The notes under the pieces were generated by a model that was not told where the DNA came from, made no database searches, and saw only the letters and a list, made by a program, of their open reading frames with translations. Below, in pieces: positions 7,362-16,082 of a stretch of DNA of 64,000 bases (its first letter is position 1; each line of letters opens with the position of its first letter). The translations under genes were made by a program, and so were the position numbers. The stretch is from Actinobacteria bacterium OK074 (lineage in GTDB: Bacteria > Actinomycetota > Actinomycetes > Streptomycetales > Streptomycetaceae): the NCBI GenBank assembly GCA_001298575.1, contig LJCV01000275.1:124001-188000 (forward strand), written 5' to 3'.

Positions 7362-8306
7362 ATGCACGCCATCACCATGTCCCGTTTCGGCGGACCGGAC
7401 GTACTCCAGCCGACGGAGGTTCCCGTCCCCGAGGCCGCCCCCGCCCATCGCCTGGTCCAGGTGGTCCGCGCGGGAGTGAACTTCGCCGATCTACACGTGC
7501 GGAGCAACAGCTATCTCGGTGACGTTTCCCTGCCGTACATTCCCGGCAATGAACTCGTCGGACGCCTCGACGGCCAGCGAGTCGTTGCGCTGACGCGGGG
7601 CGGCGGATACGCGCAGATCGCCGCCGCACACCGGGGCTGTATTTTCCCCGCGCCGGACGACATCGACGACGACACCGCCCTCACGCTGACGCTCCAGGGG
7701 AACTCCGCCTGGCATCTGCTTCACACCGTCCTGGACATCAAGAGCGGGGAGACGGTCATCGTGCCCGCCGCGGCGGGCGGTGTCGGATCCCTGGCCGTGC
7801 AGCTGGCCAAACGTGCCGGGGCCCGGGTCGTCGCCATGGCCAGCACCCCCGGCAAGCGGCGGCGGGCCCTGGAGCTGGGGGCCGACGCCGCCGTGGACAG
7901 CACTTCGCCCACGCTGGCGGACGATCTCACCACGGCCAGCGGCGGCGGAGCCCAGGCCGCTCTGGAGATGACCGGCGGCCCCACCCTCCTCGCCACCGTG
8001 CGGGCCCTGGCCCCGTTCAGCGGCCGGATGGCCGTCTTCGGGCATGCCGGCGGTGTGCCCTCCGACCTGCCGACCCGGGAGCTGATGGCACGGGGCGTGA
8101 CCGTCACCGGATTCTGGCTGCCGCTTCTGTACGCCCGCCGCGGCGCGCTCCGTACCTCCCTGGACGACCTCGTCCAGGCCGTACGCGACAACGAACTCAC
8201 CGTGCCCGCGCCCACGGTCTACCCTCTGGCCCAGGCGGCTCGTGCCCACACGGAGATGGCCGCCCGCCGTACGACGGGAAAGGTCGTCCTGGACGTGCCG
8301 GCGTGA
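7362..8306 (+). CDS. Zinc-free MDR quinone oxidoreductase-like protein
   Basis: 314 residues from ATG 7362 after GAGAGGAAAG. The N-terminal GroES-like fold begins MHAITMSRFGGPDVLQPTEV, and the NADPH-binding fold has the glycine motif VPAAAGGVGSLAVQLAKRAG followed by ALELGADAAVDS. Medium-chain reductases of this type reduce quinones or enones with NADPH. Length and motif order match the QOR subgroup, and no structural zinc cysteines are seen. The gene is monocistronic, controlled by the two upstream palindromes, and converges with the MmyB-type regulator gene 9 nt downstream. The substrate is unknown. Confidence 0.9.
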   Translation: MHAITMSRFGGPDVLQPTEVPVPEAAPAHRLVQVVRAGVNFADLHVRSNSYLGDVSLPYIPGNELVGRLDGQRVVALTRGGGYAQIAAAHRGCIFPAPDDIDDDTALTLTLQGNSAWHLLHTVLDIKSGETVIVPAAAGGVGSLAVQLAKRAGARVVAMASTPGKRRRALELGADAAVDSTSPTLADDLTTASGGGAQAALEMTGGPTLLATVRALAPFSGRMAVFGHAGGVPSDLPTRELMARGVTVTGFWLPLLYARRGALRTSLDDLVQAVRDNELTVPAPTVYPLAQAARAHTEMAARRTTGKVVLDVPA

Positions 8307-8315
8307 CTGCCCGGC

Positions 8316-9545
8316 TCAGTGGGCTGCGTGCGTGTCCATGGCGCGGCGCAGCTCCTGGGCGAGCCGCAGGCGGGCGGCCAGGTCACGGATCGTGCCGTCG
8401 AGGCTGACGCGGGCCTCCTGCTCGTCCGGCGGCAGGGACTGGCGCAGCAGCAGCTCGTACTCCCTGGCCGCGGCGGGATCCGGCAGGACCGTCGGCAGGA
8501 CTTTCGGCAGGGCCGCCGCTACGGGCAGGTGGTCGGTCTCGCCCGGACGCTTCCAGGTCACCGTTGCCGGCCGGGTGGCCGACCGGGGGTGGAGCGTGAG
8601 GTTATGACCCAGGCCGGCCCGGGCGCTCAGTGCCGGAAGTTCGACGGCCACAACGCCGGAGGTTTCCACGGCGGCCGGCGGCACGTCGGGCGCCCCTGCG
8701 CACACCGCATCTGCCGACCTGTCGGGAAGAGGAGGCAGTTCTTCCTGGCCGCCCCAGGCGATCACCGCGGTCTGCAGGTCCGGCCGAGACGCTGCGGACC
8801 CGACGTAGGACACCACGTCGATCTCCCTGCGGTCGAAATACGGCAGCCGCACCCGGTAGCGGGCACCGTCGCGGTGCGCGACCACCCGCGGTCTTTCCAG
8901 CCACAGCTGATGGCAGACGGGATCCTCCTGCACGTCGGCCAGCAGCGACGCCAGCGCCCGGTTCCCGGGCCTGCGCACCAGCTCCAGACGGAGCATCGCG
9001 AGGTGGTTGCGGGCGTGCTCCTCCCAGTCGACGAACAGGCTGCGGGCCTCAGCACTCAGCATCCAGCGCATCAGATTGGCACCAGGCTCGGCCACCCAGG
9101 GACACCAGTCCGCCATGGCTGAGTTGAAGCCTCTTATGCCCCAGTCGGCATCGAAGAGGAACGCGGGATATGGCATGAAAACATCAAGAAAGAGCTGTCG
9201 CATCCCCTCCGGCACCGGGTCCGCACCGGGTGACGTCCGGGCCATCAGGGCGCCGCCCGGGGTGTAGTGGTAGAGCGCCAGCCTCTCGCCGGGAGTCAGC
9301 TGCAGCACATCGGCAAGAGGCTGGAAGAACTCGGGCGAAATGCGATACACGGCCCCGCGTTCGAGCTCGCGATACCACCGCTCGGACATCCCGACGGCGT
9401 GAGCTACCTCAGCCATGGTCAATGACTTGCCGCGGCCGAGTCTGAGACCGGCTTCCCTCCGCCAGCCCCGCAGCAGACCGGCAAGCCCCATCGGTTCGTC
9501 CGAATCGAGAACGGTCTCGGTCCCGTCGCCATTCAAGCCGATCAC
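8316..9545 (-). CDS. XRE-family regulator with MmyB-like ligand-binding domain
   Basis: 409 residues. Residues ~20-85 form an XRE helix-turn-helix (SLTMAEVAHAVGMSERWYRE, then LERGAVYRISPEFFQPLADV). Residues ~110-270 match the PAS-like MmyB domain (YPAFLFDADWGIRGFNSAMA). The final ~140 residues are an unusual extension rich in Ala and Pro with a helical end (LAARLRLAQELRRAMDTHAA). The GTG at 9545 is used; an ATG at 9491 is also possible. MmyB-type regulators usually control a neighbouring redox gene, so the convergent oxidoreductase is a plausible target. Its upstream region holds the tandem palindromes at 9670. Confidence 0.87.
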   Translation of the reverse strand: MIGLNGDGTETVLDSDEPMGLAGLLRGWRREAGLRLGRGKSLTMAEVAHAVGMSERWYRELERGAVYRISPEFFQPLADVLQLTPGERLALYHYTPGGALMARTSPGADPVPEGMRQLFLDVFMPYPAFLFDADWGIRGFNSAMADWCPWVAEPGANLMRWMLSAEARSLFVDWEEHARNHLAMLRLELVRRPGNRALASLLADVQEDPVCHQLWLERPRVVAHRDGARYRVRLPYFDRREIDVVSYVGSAASRPDLQTAVIAWGGQEELPPLPDRSADAVCAGAPDVPPAAVETSGVVAVELPALSARAGLGHNLTLHPRSATRPATVTWKRPGETDHLPVAAALPKVLPTVLPDPAAAREYELLLRQSLPPDEQEARVSLDGTIRDLAARLRLAQELRRAMDTHAAH

Positions 9546-9669
9546 CTCCGCGCGCTCCTTCCAGAGTGCGAGCGGACGTCGTAACCGACAACTCCGGCTG
9601 CGCCGGACGGAGGAGAAAAGAAGCAGTCCTGCACGGGGGCAATATCAGCAGGGGTTCACCGCGAAAACC

Positions 9670-9697
9670 GGAAGTCGACTTCCGGAAGTCGACTTCC
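9670..9697. promoter_or_regulatory. Two abutting perfect 14-bp palindromes
   Basis: GGAAGTCGACTTCC occurs twice with no gap (9670-9683 and 9684-9697), in the divergent region between the MmyB-type and IclR-type genes. Adjacent full palindromes suit two regulator dimers bound side by side. Either neighbouring regulator could be the binder. Confidence 0.75.
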
Positions 9698-9716
9698 ACT
9701 TACCGGGTGTGATAGT

Positions 9717-9763
9717 GGCGTCAGCCGACGACCGGATGAGCATTTCCTGCATCGGCTGACGCC
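9717..9763. promoter_or_regulatory. 12-bp inverted repeat before the IclR-type gene
   Basis: GGCGTCAGCCGA (9717-9728) pairs perfectly with TCGGCTGACGCC (9752-9763) across a 23-nt loop, ending about 54 nt before the ATG at 9817. It could be a spaced operator or an mRNA leader hairpin. Confidence 0.55.
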
Positions 9764-9816
9764 CATTGGGTTCGGGCGTCGTTGGCACAGATCCCCCCAC
9801 TCATCCCGGACGCGAC

Positions 9817-10611
9817 ATGGCACTTGAACGCAGCAGAGGAAACGGCACCGCGGAACGCGTGATCCGCGTCATGCAGACCTTCGCCGACCTGCCCGGCGAC
9901 ACCCACACCCTGAAAACGATCGCGGACGCCACCGGATTCGATGCCGCCGTCGTCCACCGCATCCTGACGACCACCGTCGCCCTCGGATGGACGGAGCGCC
10001 TGGGCCACGGGATATACCGGCTCGGCAGTTCCGCAGCCACCACGGGCATGTGGGCCATGGCCGGCATGTACAGCCGCCTCGACCCCCACCAGGTCCTCCT
10101 CGATCTCCAGAGGTCCTGCGGCGGAATGGTCCTCATGTACAGCCTCGCCCCCTTCGGGGCACGACGCGTCTGCTCCGACTACGCGCTCGGCCAGCACGCC
10201 TTCGAGGACTTCGGCATGACCGCGGACGACATGTTCACCACCGGGGCCTTCCTGCGGGTCGGCGCCTCCGGGCGCACCATGCTCGCCTACGTGCCCGACG
10301 ACGTCCGCGAGACCGCACTGGCCCAGCCCATACCACCGACCGCGGGCCCCGGCGCCCTGGACAACCAGGCCATCCTGGACAGCCTCCCCGCCATCCGCAG
10401 CAACGGCTACACCATCGGCCGCCAGGAGTGCCTCACCGGCTGGGACTCCGTCGCCGCGCCGGCCCTGTGGGACGACACCATCCTCGGCGTCGTCCTCCTC
10501 CTCAAACCCCTCCACGACATCCCCACGGACATCACGGACTACATCGAACCGGTCCGACTCGCCGCGAAGCTCATCACCGTCGCCGCACACAGCACCTACA
10601 CCGTCGCGTAG
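9817..10611 (+). CDS. IclR-type transcriptional regulator
   Basis: 264 residues from ATG 9817 (MALERSRGNGTAERVIRVMQ). A TTG start at 9766 is possible but would place the coding region inside the inverted repeat. The N-terminal winged helix is typical (TLKTIADATGFDAAVVHRIL, then LGWTERLGHGIYRLG), followed by an effector domain of normal length with GRTMLAYVPDDVRE and QECLTGWDSVAAPALWDD. IclR proteins bind small organic acids and related ligands. The gene faces away from the MmyB-type gene and probably shares the regulatory region at 9670-9763. A short hypothetical gene follows 19 nt later. Confidence 0.85.
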   Translation: MALERSRGNGTAERVIRVMQTFADLPGDTHTLKTIADATGFDAAVVHRILTTTVALGWTERLGHGIYRLGSSAATTGMWAMAGMYSRLDPHQVLLDLQRSCGGMVLMYSLAPFGARRVCSDYALGQHAFEDFGMTADDMFTTGAFLRVGASGRTMLAYVPDDVRETALAQPIPPTAGPGALDNQAILDSLPAIRSNGYTIGRQECLTGWDSVAAPALWDDTILGVVLLLKPLHDIPTDITDYIEPVRLAAKLITVAAHSTYTVA

Positions 10612-10630
10612 CAACCGAAAGAACCAGACC

Positions 10631-10996
10631 ATGGTCCACTTCATCACCCTGCCCACCGCCCACGACGCCCACAACCTCGTCGCCGACCTCACCGAGGGCC
10701 ACGTCCGCGAACTCACCAGCTTGGCACGCCACCTGCCCCACACCCGCCTCTACCTGGATCTGCACCACCAGGAGGTGTGGTGGGTCCTGCCGGAGGGTTC
10801 GCGCTGGAGCGTGGAGACCGCGAGCCCGGCCCAGTCCCTGGAACTCATCCGGCACCGCGCCGGACACGCCTGGACGGCGGACTCCGCGGCCTGCGCCGAT
10901 TACCACCGCATCCTCCGCCTGCTGCTGCCCGACGGCACTCCCACCTTCGTGGCGGCAACCCTGACCCGGCTTCCCTCAGCACGGCACAGCGATTGA
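10631..10996 (+). CDS. Hypothetical protein downstream of the IclR-type gene
   Basis: 121 residues from ATG 10631, with GAAAGAACC upstream. It is acidic to neutral and appears folded (LYLDLHHQEVWWVLPEGSRW; SLELIRHRAGHAWTADSAAC). It has no signal peptide or membrane segment. No family is recognised. The 19-nt spacing after the IclR-type gene suggests co-transcription. Confidence 0.6.
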   Translation: MVHFITLPTAHDAHNLVADLTEGHVRELTSLARHLPHTRLYLDLHHQEVWWVLPEGSRWSVETASPAQSLELIRHRAGHAWTADSAACADYHRILRLLLPDGTPTFVAATLTRLPSARHSD

Positions 10997-11125
10997 CGCC
11001 TGCCACACAGTGACCTATGTGCCACGCGGTCCCTGCACACTCACGGCGGGATCTCCCCGAGCGAACCGAGCGGTCCTTTGCCTGTGCAACGCAGCCGGAT
11101 CGATGCCGAAGCGCCTGCGGCGGAG

Positions 11126-11488
11126 TCAGCCGTCGGGGCCGTCGACGGTGCTGGTGCCCTGGCGAGCCTCACGAAACAGGCCCGGAGGAAGGAGGTCGGT
11201 CTGTAGGGCGACTTCAAGACGCGCCAAGGTGGCGAGGTCCGGATACAACTCGCCCCGCACGATCCGGCCCACCGCCGTGGGATTGAGCATGGCCTTGCGG
11301 GAGATGGCCCTGTGCGACAGCTTCTCGCGCTCGGCGATGTCGGCGATGGTGCGGGCGAGGACAAGTGAGTAGTGGACGCCGACGGGAGCATCGGGGTTGG
11401 CCACAGCATGGCGGGGCCACTCGCCTGTCGTGTAGGTCAGGGGCGCTTTGTCGCCGCGCACGCCGCTCCCCGGAAGTCGTGTGTCCAC
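11126..11488 (-). CDS. XRE-type DNA-binding protein
   Basis: About 120 residues from GTG 11488. The frame also extends to ATG 11563, but that extension runs through the palindrome at 11545 and the start of the IS110 unit. The helix-turn-helix is clear (IADIAEREKLSHRAISRKAM, then LNPTAVGRIVRGELYPDL), followed by a short C-terminal tail (ALQTDLLPPGLFREARQG). It is small enough to be a plasmid- or phage-type repressor. It is divergent from the IS110 transposase and may bind the intervening palindrome. The IS may have replaced its original promoter. Confidence 0.65.
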   Translation of the reverse strand: MDTRLPGSGVRGDKAPLTYTTGEWPRHAVANPDAPVGVHYSLVLARTIADIAEREKLSHRAISRKAMLNPTAVGRIVRGELYPDLATLARLEVALQTDLLPPGLFREARQGTSTVDGPDG

Positions 11489-11544
11489 CTCGTGTCCTCC
11501 GCATGATCCCGCATTTGGTCCCGGTCGGCGGAAACCCCACCAAG

Positions 11545-11562
11545 TGATGTATATATGCATCA
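11545..11562. promoter_or_regulatory. Imperfect palindrome TGATGTATATATGCATCA
   Basis: Eight of nine base pairs are symmetric. It lies between the divergent XRE gene and the IS110 transposase, 19 nt before the transposase ATG, and is unusually AT-rich for this genome. Candidate operator or -10-containing promoter core. Confidence 0.5.
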
Positions 11563-11580
11563 CGCGAGAGGAGGTGCGCG

Positions 11581-12828
11581 ATGCGCAGGTGGTGGGCCGG
11601 TATCGACTGGTCTTACGGGAAACAGGACTTCGTGATCCTGGACAACGACGGCAAGGTCGTCACTCACCTACGGGTCGAGGAGACTCCTGAAGGGGTCAAT
11701 CAGATCCTGGGCGCGTTGCGTGCCCTCAATCCGACCTCGCACCGTTTCACCCGGCGTCAGGTCCCCGTCGCGATCGAGGACGGCAACCGGCTCCTGGCCG
11801 TCGAACTCCGCCGTCACCGTCAGCCCGTGGTGCTGGTCCCTCCGGCGGTCACCGCCCGCCACCGCGGCCGTCACGCCACCGCGGTCTCCAAATCCGACCG
11901 CGGTGATGCCACCCTGCTCGCCGACATCGTCCGGCAGAACCCCCACCGCCGAGTGTCGTCGGCGCTGCCCGAGACCTCCGACGAGGCCACCGCCATCGCC
12001 GTGCTCGCCCGCGCCCAGGCCACCAGCACGAACAGCGCCCGCGCGGTCATGCTGCGGCTGCGCGCACACCTGGGCCTGTACTTCCCCGCAGCCGTAGAAG
12101 CGTGGTCCGGGCGGGACCGGGGACTGCGCCGCCCGGAGGCGCGCGCCGTGCTCGCCCTGGCCCCGACCCCGCGCCAGGCCGCCGCCGTGTCCAAACGCCA
12201 GTTCCTCGACGCCCTCGCCGCCGCCGGACGCACACGGCTACTGGACCAGGAAGCCGCCCGGCTGCGTGACCTGTTCGCCGAGCCCACACTGCGCCAGCGC
12301 CCCGGCACCGAGCAGGCCATGGGCGAACGCACCCGCCTGCACCTCGCAGAACTGGCCGTCGCCTGCGGGCACGCCGAGCAGCTCGCCGAACTGACCGACC
12401 GGAGATTTTCGGCCCACCCGCACTACCCGGTGTACCGGAGTTTCCCCGCGTGCGGCCCGCTCATCGCCGCCCGGCTGTTCGCCGAGATCGGCGACGATCC
12501 ACAGCGCTTCCCGACCGACCGCGGCCTGCGCGCGTACGCGGGCACCGCGCCCATCACCTGGTCCTCCGGCAGCAGCCACGCCGTAACCTACCGAAAGGTG
12601 TGCAACCGCACCCTCAAAATGGCTGTCCACCAGTGGTCGTTCGGGAGCCTCACCCGCTCCCCCGGCCCCCCCGCTCTGTACGACGCCCGTCGCCTGCGCG
12701 GCGACGGCCACGCAGGCGCACTGCGCCACGTGGGCAACCGTCTACTCAGCGGTCTGCACCACTGTCTGAGCACTGGCGAGCTCTTCCAGGAGGACATCAT
12801 GTTCCCGCCGCGGAGCGGGGCGGACTGA
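11581..12828 (+). CDS. IS110-family transposase (DEDD)
   Basis: 415 residues from ATG 11581 after GAGAGGAGGTGCGCG. The RuvC-like DEDD domain starts with WAGIDWSYGKQDFVILDNDG (D9) and includes VPVAIEDGN and VSKSDRGDATLLADIV. The C-terminal Tnp20 domain contains FPACGPLIAARLFAEIGDD and the serine-bearing APITWSSGSSHAVTYRK. Length and motif order fit an intact IS110 transposase. IS110 elements generate no target duplication and are guided by an RNA from a non-coding end. No terminal repeats are visible, so the element ends are not set. The last ~20 residues end inside the inverted repeat at 12817. Confidence 0.92.
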   Translation: MRRWWAGIDWSYGKQDFVILDNDGKVVTHLRVEETPEGVNQILGALRALNPTSHRFTRRQVPVAIEDGNRLLAVELRRHRQPVVLVPPAVTARHRGRHATAVSKSDRGDATLLADIVRQNPHRRVSSALPETSDEATAIAVLARAQATSTNSARAVMLRLRAHLGLYFPAAVEAWSGRDRGLRRPEARAVLALAPTPRQAAAVSKRQFLDALAAAGRTRLLDQEAARLRDLFAEPTLRQRPGTEQAMGERTRLHLAELAVACGHAEQLAELTDRRFSAHPHYPVYRSFPACGPLIAARLFAEIGDDPQRFPTDRGLRAYAGTAPITWSSGSSHAVTYRKVCNRTLKMAVHQWSFGSLTRSPGPPALYDARRLRGDGHAGALRHVGNRLLSGLHHCLSTGELFQEDIMFPPRSGAD

Positions 12829-12915
12829 CGGGCGGCCAGGAAGAACACCTGCGCATCACCTCGGGCCACGAGCCCTGAAGCGGAAACGGTGCCTGGCCCC
12901 CTCTCAGTCCGCCCC
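12817..12915. repeat. 12-bp inverted repeat spanning the IS110 right flank
   Basis: GGGGCGGACTGA (12817-12828, overlapping the stop codon) pairs perfectly with TCAGTCCGCCCC (12904-12915). The 75-nt interior contains further GC-rich segments. It could be a terminator-like fold, part of a structured RNA, or an element end. Confidence 0.55.
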
Positions 12916-13075
12916 GCCCTGACCGGGTCGGCCGACGGGCAGTCGGATCAACGCCTGAAAGAAACCCCTGGGCTGCGAGCCCTTACGCAGGAACGGCGCC
13001 GACTGCCTCTCCGCCGACCCGGCCGCGGCCACCGACCCATATCAGATGGGCGCTTCAAAAAAACGAGAGGACGGC

Positions 13076-14827
13076 ATGAACGATCCGGCCCCGGCCATGG
13101 CGGCTGCGGCGGCCCGGCTCGGAGCGATCCGGCTGCCGGACGCCGCACCCGTTGCGGTTCCCTGCCAACTCGTACAGGACTGGCCGGCAGCGGTGGACCC
13201 CGGTCACCTCGCCACCCTGTCGCGCGCGGCGGCCGGCCAGGACACCGGCATCCTCACGGTCACGTTCGCCGACCGGGAGGCGCGGCGGGCTTTGTTGGCC
13301 GCCTGGGCGCGCCAGGAGTACGAGCGGGGCCGTTTCCCGGGCGGCGTGGTCTACGTCGACCGGGAGGAAACCTATCTGGAGTCCTGCGACGCCGACATGG
13401 GCGACGTCGTGGGCGACCTGCTCCGGCTGCTGGGCGTGCGGGAGGAGATCATCCCGGTCGGCCACGGCGGCCGTTCCCCTCTGCTGCGGCAGGCGCGGGC
13501 GGCCAAGGGGCTGCTCATCGTGCTCGACGGGATCCGCCACGCACCGCTGGCCCGGCCTCTGATCCTGCCGGGCGCACTGCTGGTGGTGGGAGGCACCAAG
13601 CCGATGGTGGCGAGGAGCCTGCAACTCGACGGCGGGCGCGAAGTCGCCCTCGACGGCCCGCAGGACTCCGGCGCCAGCCCCGCGAGTGTGCACGGGGTGC
13701 TGGAGCGGGCCGTGGAGGACCTCTCCCCGGACGCCCGCCATCTGCGGTGTCTGCTGGAGCCGCTGGAATACGTCCCGTTCGGTTCCGCCCTGGTGAACGA
13801 GGTGTTCGGTCCTGGCGCCGATACCGCGCTGCGAGCCCTGGCCGACGCCGGACTGGTGGTCCCCGCGTCCCGTCCGCAGCGGTTCCGCTTCAGGGCAAAG
13901 ACAGCGCTCTGTCGTCTGTGCCGGGCCGACACCGTACCGCCCGGTGAACGCCACCGGATGGAGTACCGGCTGGCCGAGGCGGTGCGGCGCCTGGTGGAGA
14001 GGATCGCCGACACCGCCACGGATGGCGGCCCGCAGCAGCGTACGGCGGGCCTGGAGGCGCTGCGGGAGCAGGCGCCCGTCGTAGAGCTGACGGTCCGGCT
14101 GGCTGCCGAGCGCGGCTGGCACCACGTGGTGTGGCCCCTGGCGCTGGCCATGACTGCCCTGATGGACGCGCGTGGCTGGGACACCAGCTGGGACCACATC
14201 CTGGAGAGGGGGGCCGACTCGGCCTTGGCCGATGGTGCCGCCGACGCGCATGCCGAACTGCGGACCCGGTTGGTCGAACTCCGCCTGTACTACGCCTTCC
14301 GCCCCCAGGAAGTGAAGGACACAGCAGCCGTCGCCTTCGCTCTGTGCCCTCTGGTGAGCAACGACCAGCTGCGCGCCCGGATTTGGCACATGCAGGCCGA
14401 GTTCGATGCCCGCTGCGGCCGGGACACCGACCACGCCCGTGAACGGGCCCTGTACTTCTACCGGGCCGCGGGCGATCAGGACGAGGCCGACCGCCAGATT
14501 TTGCTGTGGGCGCAGACGCTGCTGGACCACGGCCGTGTCCGCGCGGCGCTGGAACGCCTCGACGATCTGTCCGATCCCCGCCGCGCCGGCGCCCATCTGG
14601 TCCGTGCCCGTGCCTACCGCGCCAGCCGACAGGCACTCCACAGTGTGAAGGCCGCCGTCACGGCGGCCGAACGCGCCGTCGATACCGCCGACTACGTGCT
14701 GTGCGGTCAGGCACTGGAGTTCCTCGCCGAAGTAGCGCATCAGGAGGAGGAACACACGCTGCTGGCAGTGTGCCGTGAACAAGAGGCCGCCCTACGGCAG
14801 TTTGCCGGCCTCGCACCACGGTCATAG
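13076..14827 (+). CDS. AfsR/NB-ARC-like STAND protein lacking a P-loop
   Basis: 583 residues from ATG 13076 after GAGAGG. Residues ~60-270 follow the NB-ARC pattern of AfsR-type proteins: a VVYVDREETY strand, LRLLGVREEIIPVGHGG, a Walker B-like LLIVLDGIRHAPLARPLILP, then GALLVVGGTKPM in place of the usual TSR. The expected GGxGKT motif is absent (ILTVTFADREARRALL), so ATP binding is doubtful. A winged-helix-like region (PFGSALVNEVFGPGADTALR) and helical TPR-like repeats fill the rest. It is likely a pseudo-NTPase scaffold or regulator. No DNA-binding N-domain is present. It stands alone between the IS110 unit and a strong hairpin. Confidence 0.65.
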   Translation: MNDPAPAMAAAAARLGAIRLPDAAPVAVPCQLVQDWPAAVDPGHLATLSRAAAGQDTGILTVTFADREARRALLAAWARQEYERGRFPGGVVYVDREETYLESCDADMGDVVGDLLRLLGVREEIIPVGHGGRSPLLRQARAAKGLLIVLDGIRHAPLARPLILPGALLVVGGTKPMVARSLQLDGGREVALDGPQDSGASPASVHGVLERAVEDLSPDARHLRCLLEPLEYVPFGSALVNEVFGPGADTALRALADAGLVVPASRPQRFRFRAKTALCRLCRADTVPPGERHRMEYRLAEAVRRLVERIADTATDGGPQQRTAGLEALREQAPVVELTVRLAAERGWHHVVWPLALAMTALMDARGWDTSWDHILERGADSALADGAADAHAELRTRLVELRLYYAFRPQEVKDTAAVAFALCPLVSNDQLRARIWHMQAEFDARCGRDTDHARERALYFYRAAGDQDEADRQILLWAQTLLDHGRVRAALERLDDLSDPRRAGAHLVRARAYRASRQALHSVKAAVTAAERAVDTADYVLCGQALEFLAEVAHQEEEHTLLAVCREQEAALRQFAGLAPRS

Positions 14828-14832
14828 GGCCC

Positions 14833-14867
14833 AGCCGGTCCGGCAGCACGTTGCGGGCGGACCGGCT
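14833..14867 (+). terminator. Hairpin terminator after the STAND-like gene
   Basis: AGCCGGTCCG (14833-14842) pairs perfectly with CGGACCGGCT (14858-14867), loop 15 nt, starting 6 nt after the stop. No U-run, as usual in actinobacteria. Confidence 0.65.
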
Positions 14868-15170
14868 CCGGCACGGTCTTCCCTGTCTCCGGGCCGGTTG
14901 CCGACCGGCACCGAACACCCCCAGGGGGCCTTCGGTCCCGTCTCCCCGGGCGAGGGGACTCACCGTGCCCATGCCGGGGAGAGCTGCGGTGGCGGGACGG
15001 CGGACACCGCCGGGCACCACGCCCGGGTACGCGGCCGGAGGGTGTCTCCCTGGTCCAGGTGGCCGTCCTCGCCGCACCTCCCGGCGGCCGGGCCGGCGGT
15101 GAAACGGCGAACGCGGCCTTGCCTCCGTCCGCCATCTGCTCGGTGCCGCGGTCGGTGCCGGCAGGAGCTG
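14868..15170. other. Intergenic stretch without recognisable gene
   Basis: About 300 bp between the terminator at 14833 and the convergent gene ending at 15171. Open frames across it have shadow-like composition. I see no repeat, promoter or RNA signal. Confidence 0.5.
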
Positions 15171-16082
15171 TTACTTCTTGCCACGCCGGGGCTTGTGCCG
15201 TTTCGGGCGTTTCGGCTTGTCCTTGCGCTGCTGGATGCCGCTGCGCGACGGCGGGGACGTACGGCCTGCCCCGCTGGTTTCCAGGCGGGCCAGGGCGGCT
15301 TCAAGAATGTTGACGATCTTGCGTTTCAGCTGCTGGACCTGGTGCGGCGTGGTGGCCGACGCCGGCATGGTCAGCAGGTGCTCCTTCAGCATGCCGATGA
15401 CTTCGCGCTCTCCCGTAGTCCACTCGCCCGGATCCGTGGGGAACGGGTAGGACCCGGCGGGCGGGAACAGCTGGTCGATAAAGGCCCGCGCCTCCTGGTC
15501 GGAGGCAAGCACCACCCGCTCCGTGCCGGGGACTGCGTGGGCATCGGCGTTGTGGGTGCGGATGCGCTGGCCGAGCACGTTGCGGACGTCCTGCAGGACC
15601 GGGACGATCGACCGCTGCGTGCCGAGCCAGGCCGTGCACGCCGCCGCGGCCAGCAAGGACCCCGCGTCGGCTTCCTTGCCCTCGATGCCCAAGTTCATTG
15701 GGCTGTCGTCACCGGGGACCGCAGCGAATTGTTCCAGGGCCGAGTCCCGGTACTGCTCGGGGGCGAACTGGACGATCAGGTCCCTGGCCCCGTCGGCCAA
15801 GGCAGAGTTGAGCAGGACGCCAGTGGAATCGGCTTGTTCGAACAGGATATTGGTCGTCGTGACGACCTGCCGGAGGGCGAACGCGAACCGGGGACCGGGA
15901 TACGGGGGACGGCCGGGAGCATCGTCGTAGGCGGCAATCTGGCCGACCGTGTCGGCGACCTGCTCACGGTCGCCGTCGATGAAGGCCAGCACGAGCTGGT
16001 GGCCGAGCGCGTCCATACGGGCCATACGCTCCGCAAAGCCTGGCGGCATGGCGGAAGCGATCTCCGCCCAGTCGAAGTCCAC
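15171..16082 (-). CDS. Hypothetical protein with basic C-terminal tail
   Basis: 303 residues from GTG 16082 preceded by GGGGGACA. The body looks globular and helical (FAERMARMDALGHQLVLAFI; RFAFALRQVVTTTNILFEQA; EREVIGMLKEHLLTMPASAT). The last ~35 residues are very basic (KDKPKRPKRHKPRRGKK), suggesting nucleic-acid or membrane-surface contact. No membrane segment or known motif is seen and no family is recognised. It is monocistronic and convergent with the STAND-like gene. Confidence 0.65.
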   Translation of the reverse strand: MDFDWAEIASAMPPGFAERMARMDALGHQLVLAFIDGDREQVADTVGQIAAYDDAPGRPPYPGPRFAFALRQVVTTTNILFEQADSTGVLLNSALADGARDLIVQFAPEQYRDSALEQFAAVPGDDSPMNLGIEGKEADAGSLLAAAACTAWLGTQRSIVPVLQDVRNVLGQRIRTHNADAHAVPGTERVVLASDQEARAFIDQLFPPAGSYPFPTDPGEWTTGEREVIGMLKEHLLTMPASATTPHQVQQLKRKIVNILEAALARLETSGAGRTSPPSRSGIQQRKDKPKRPKRHKPRRGKK

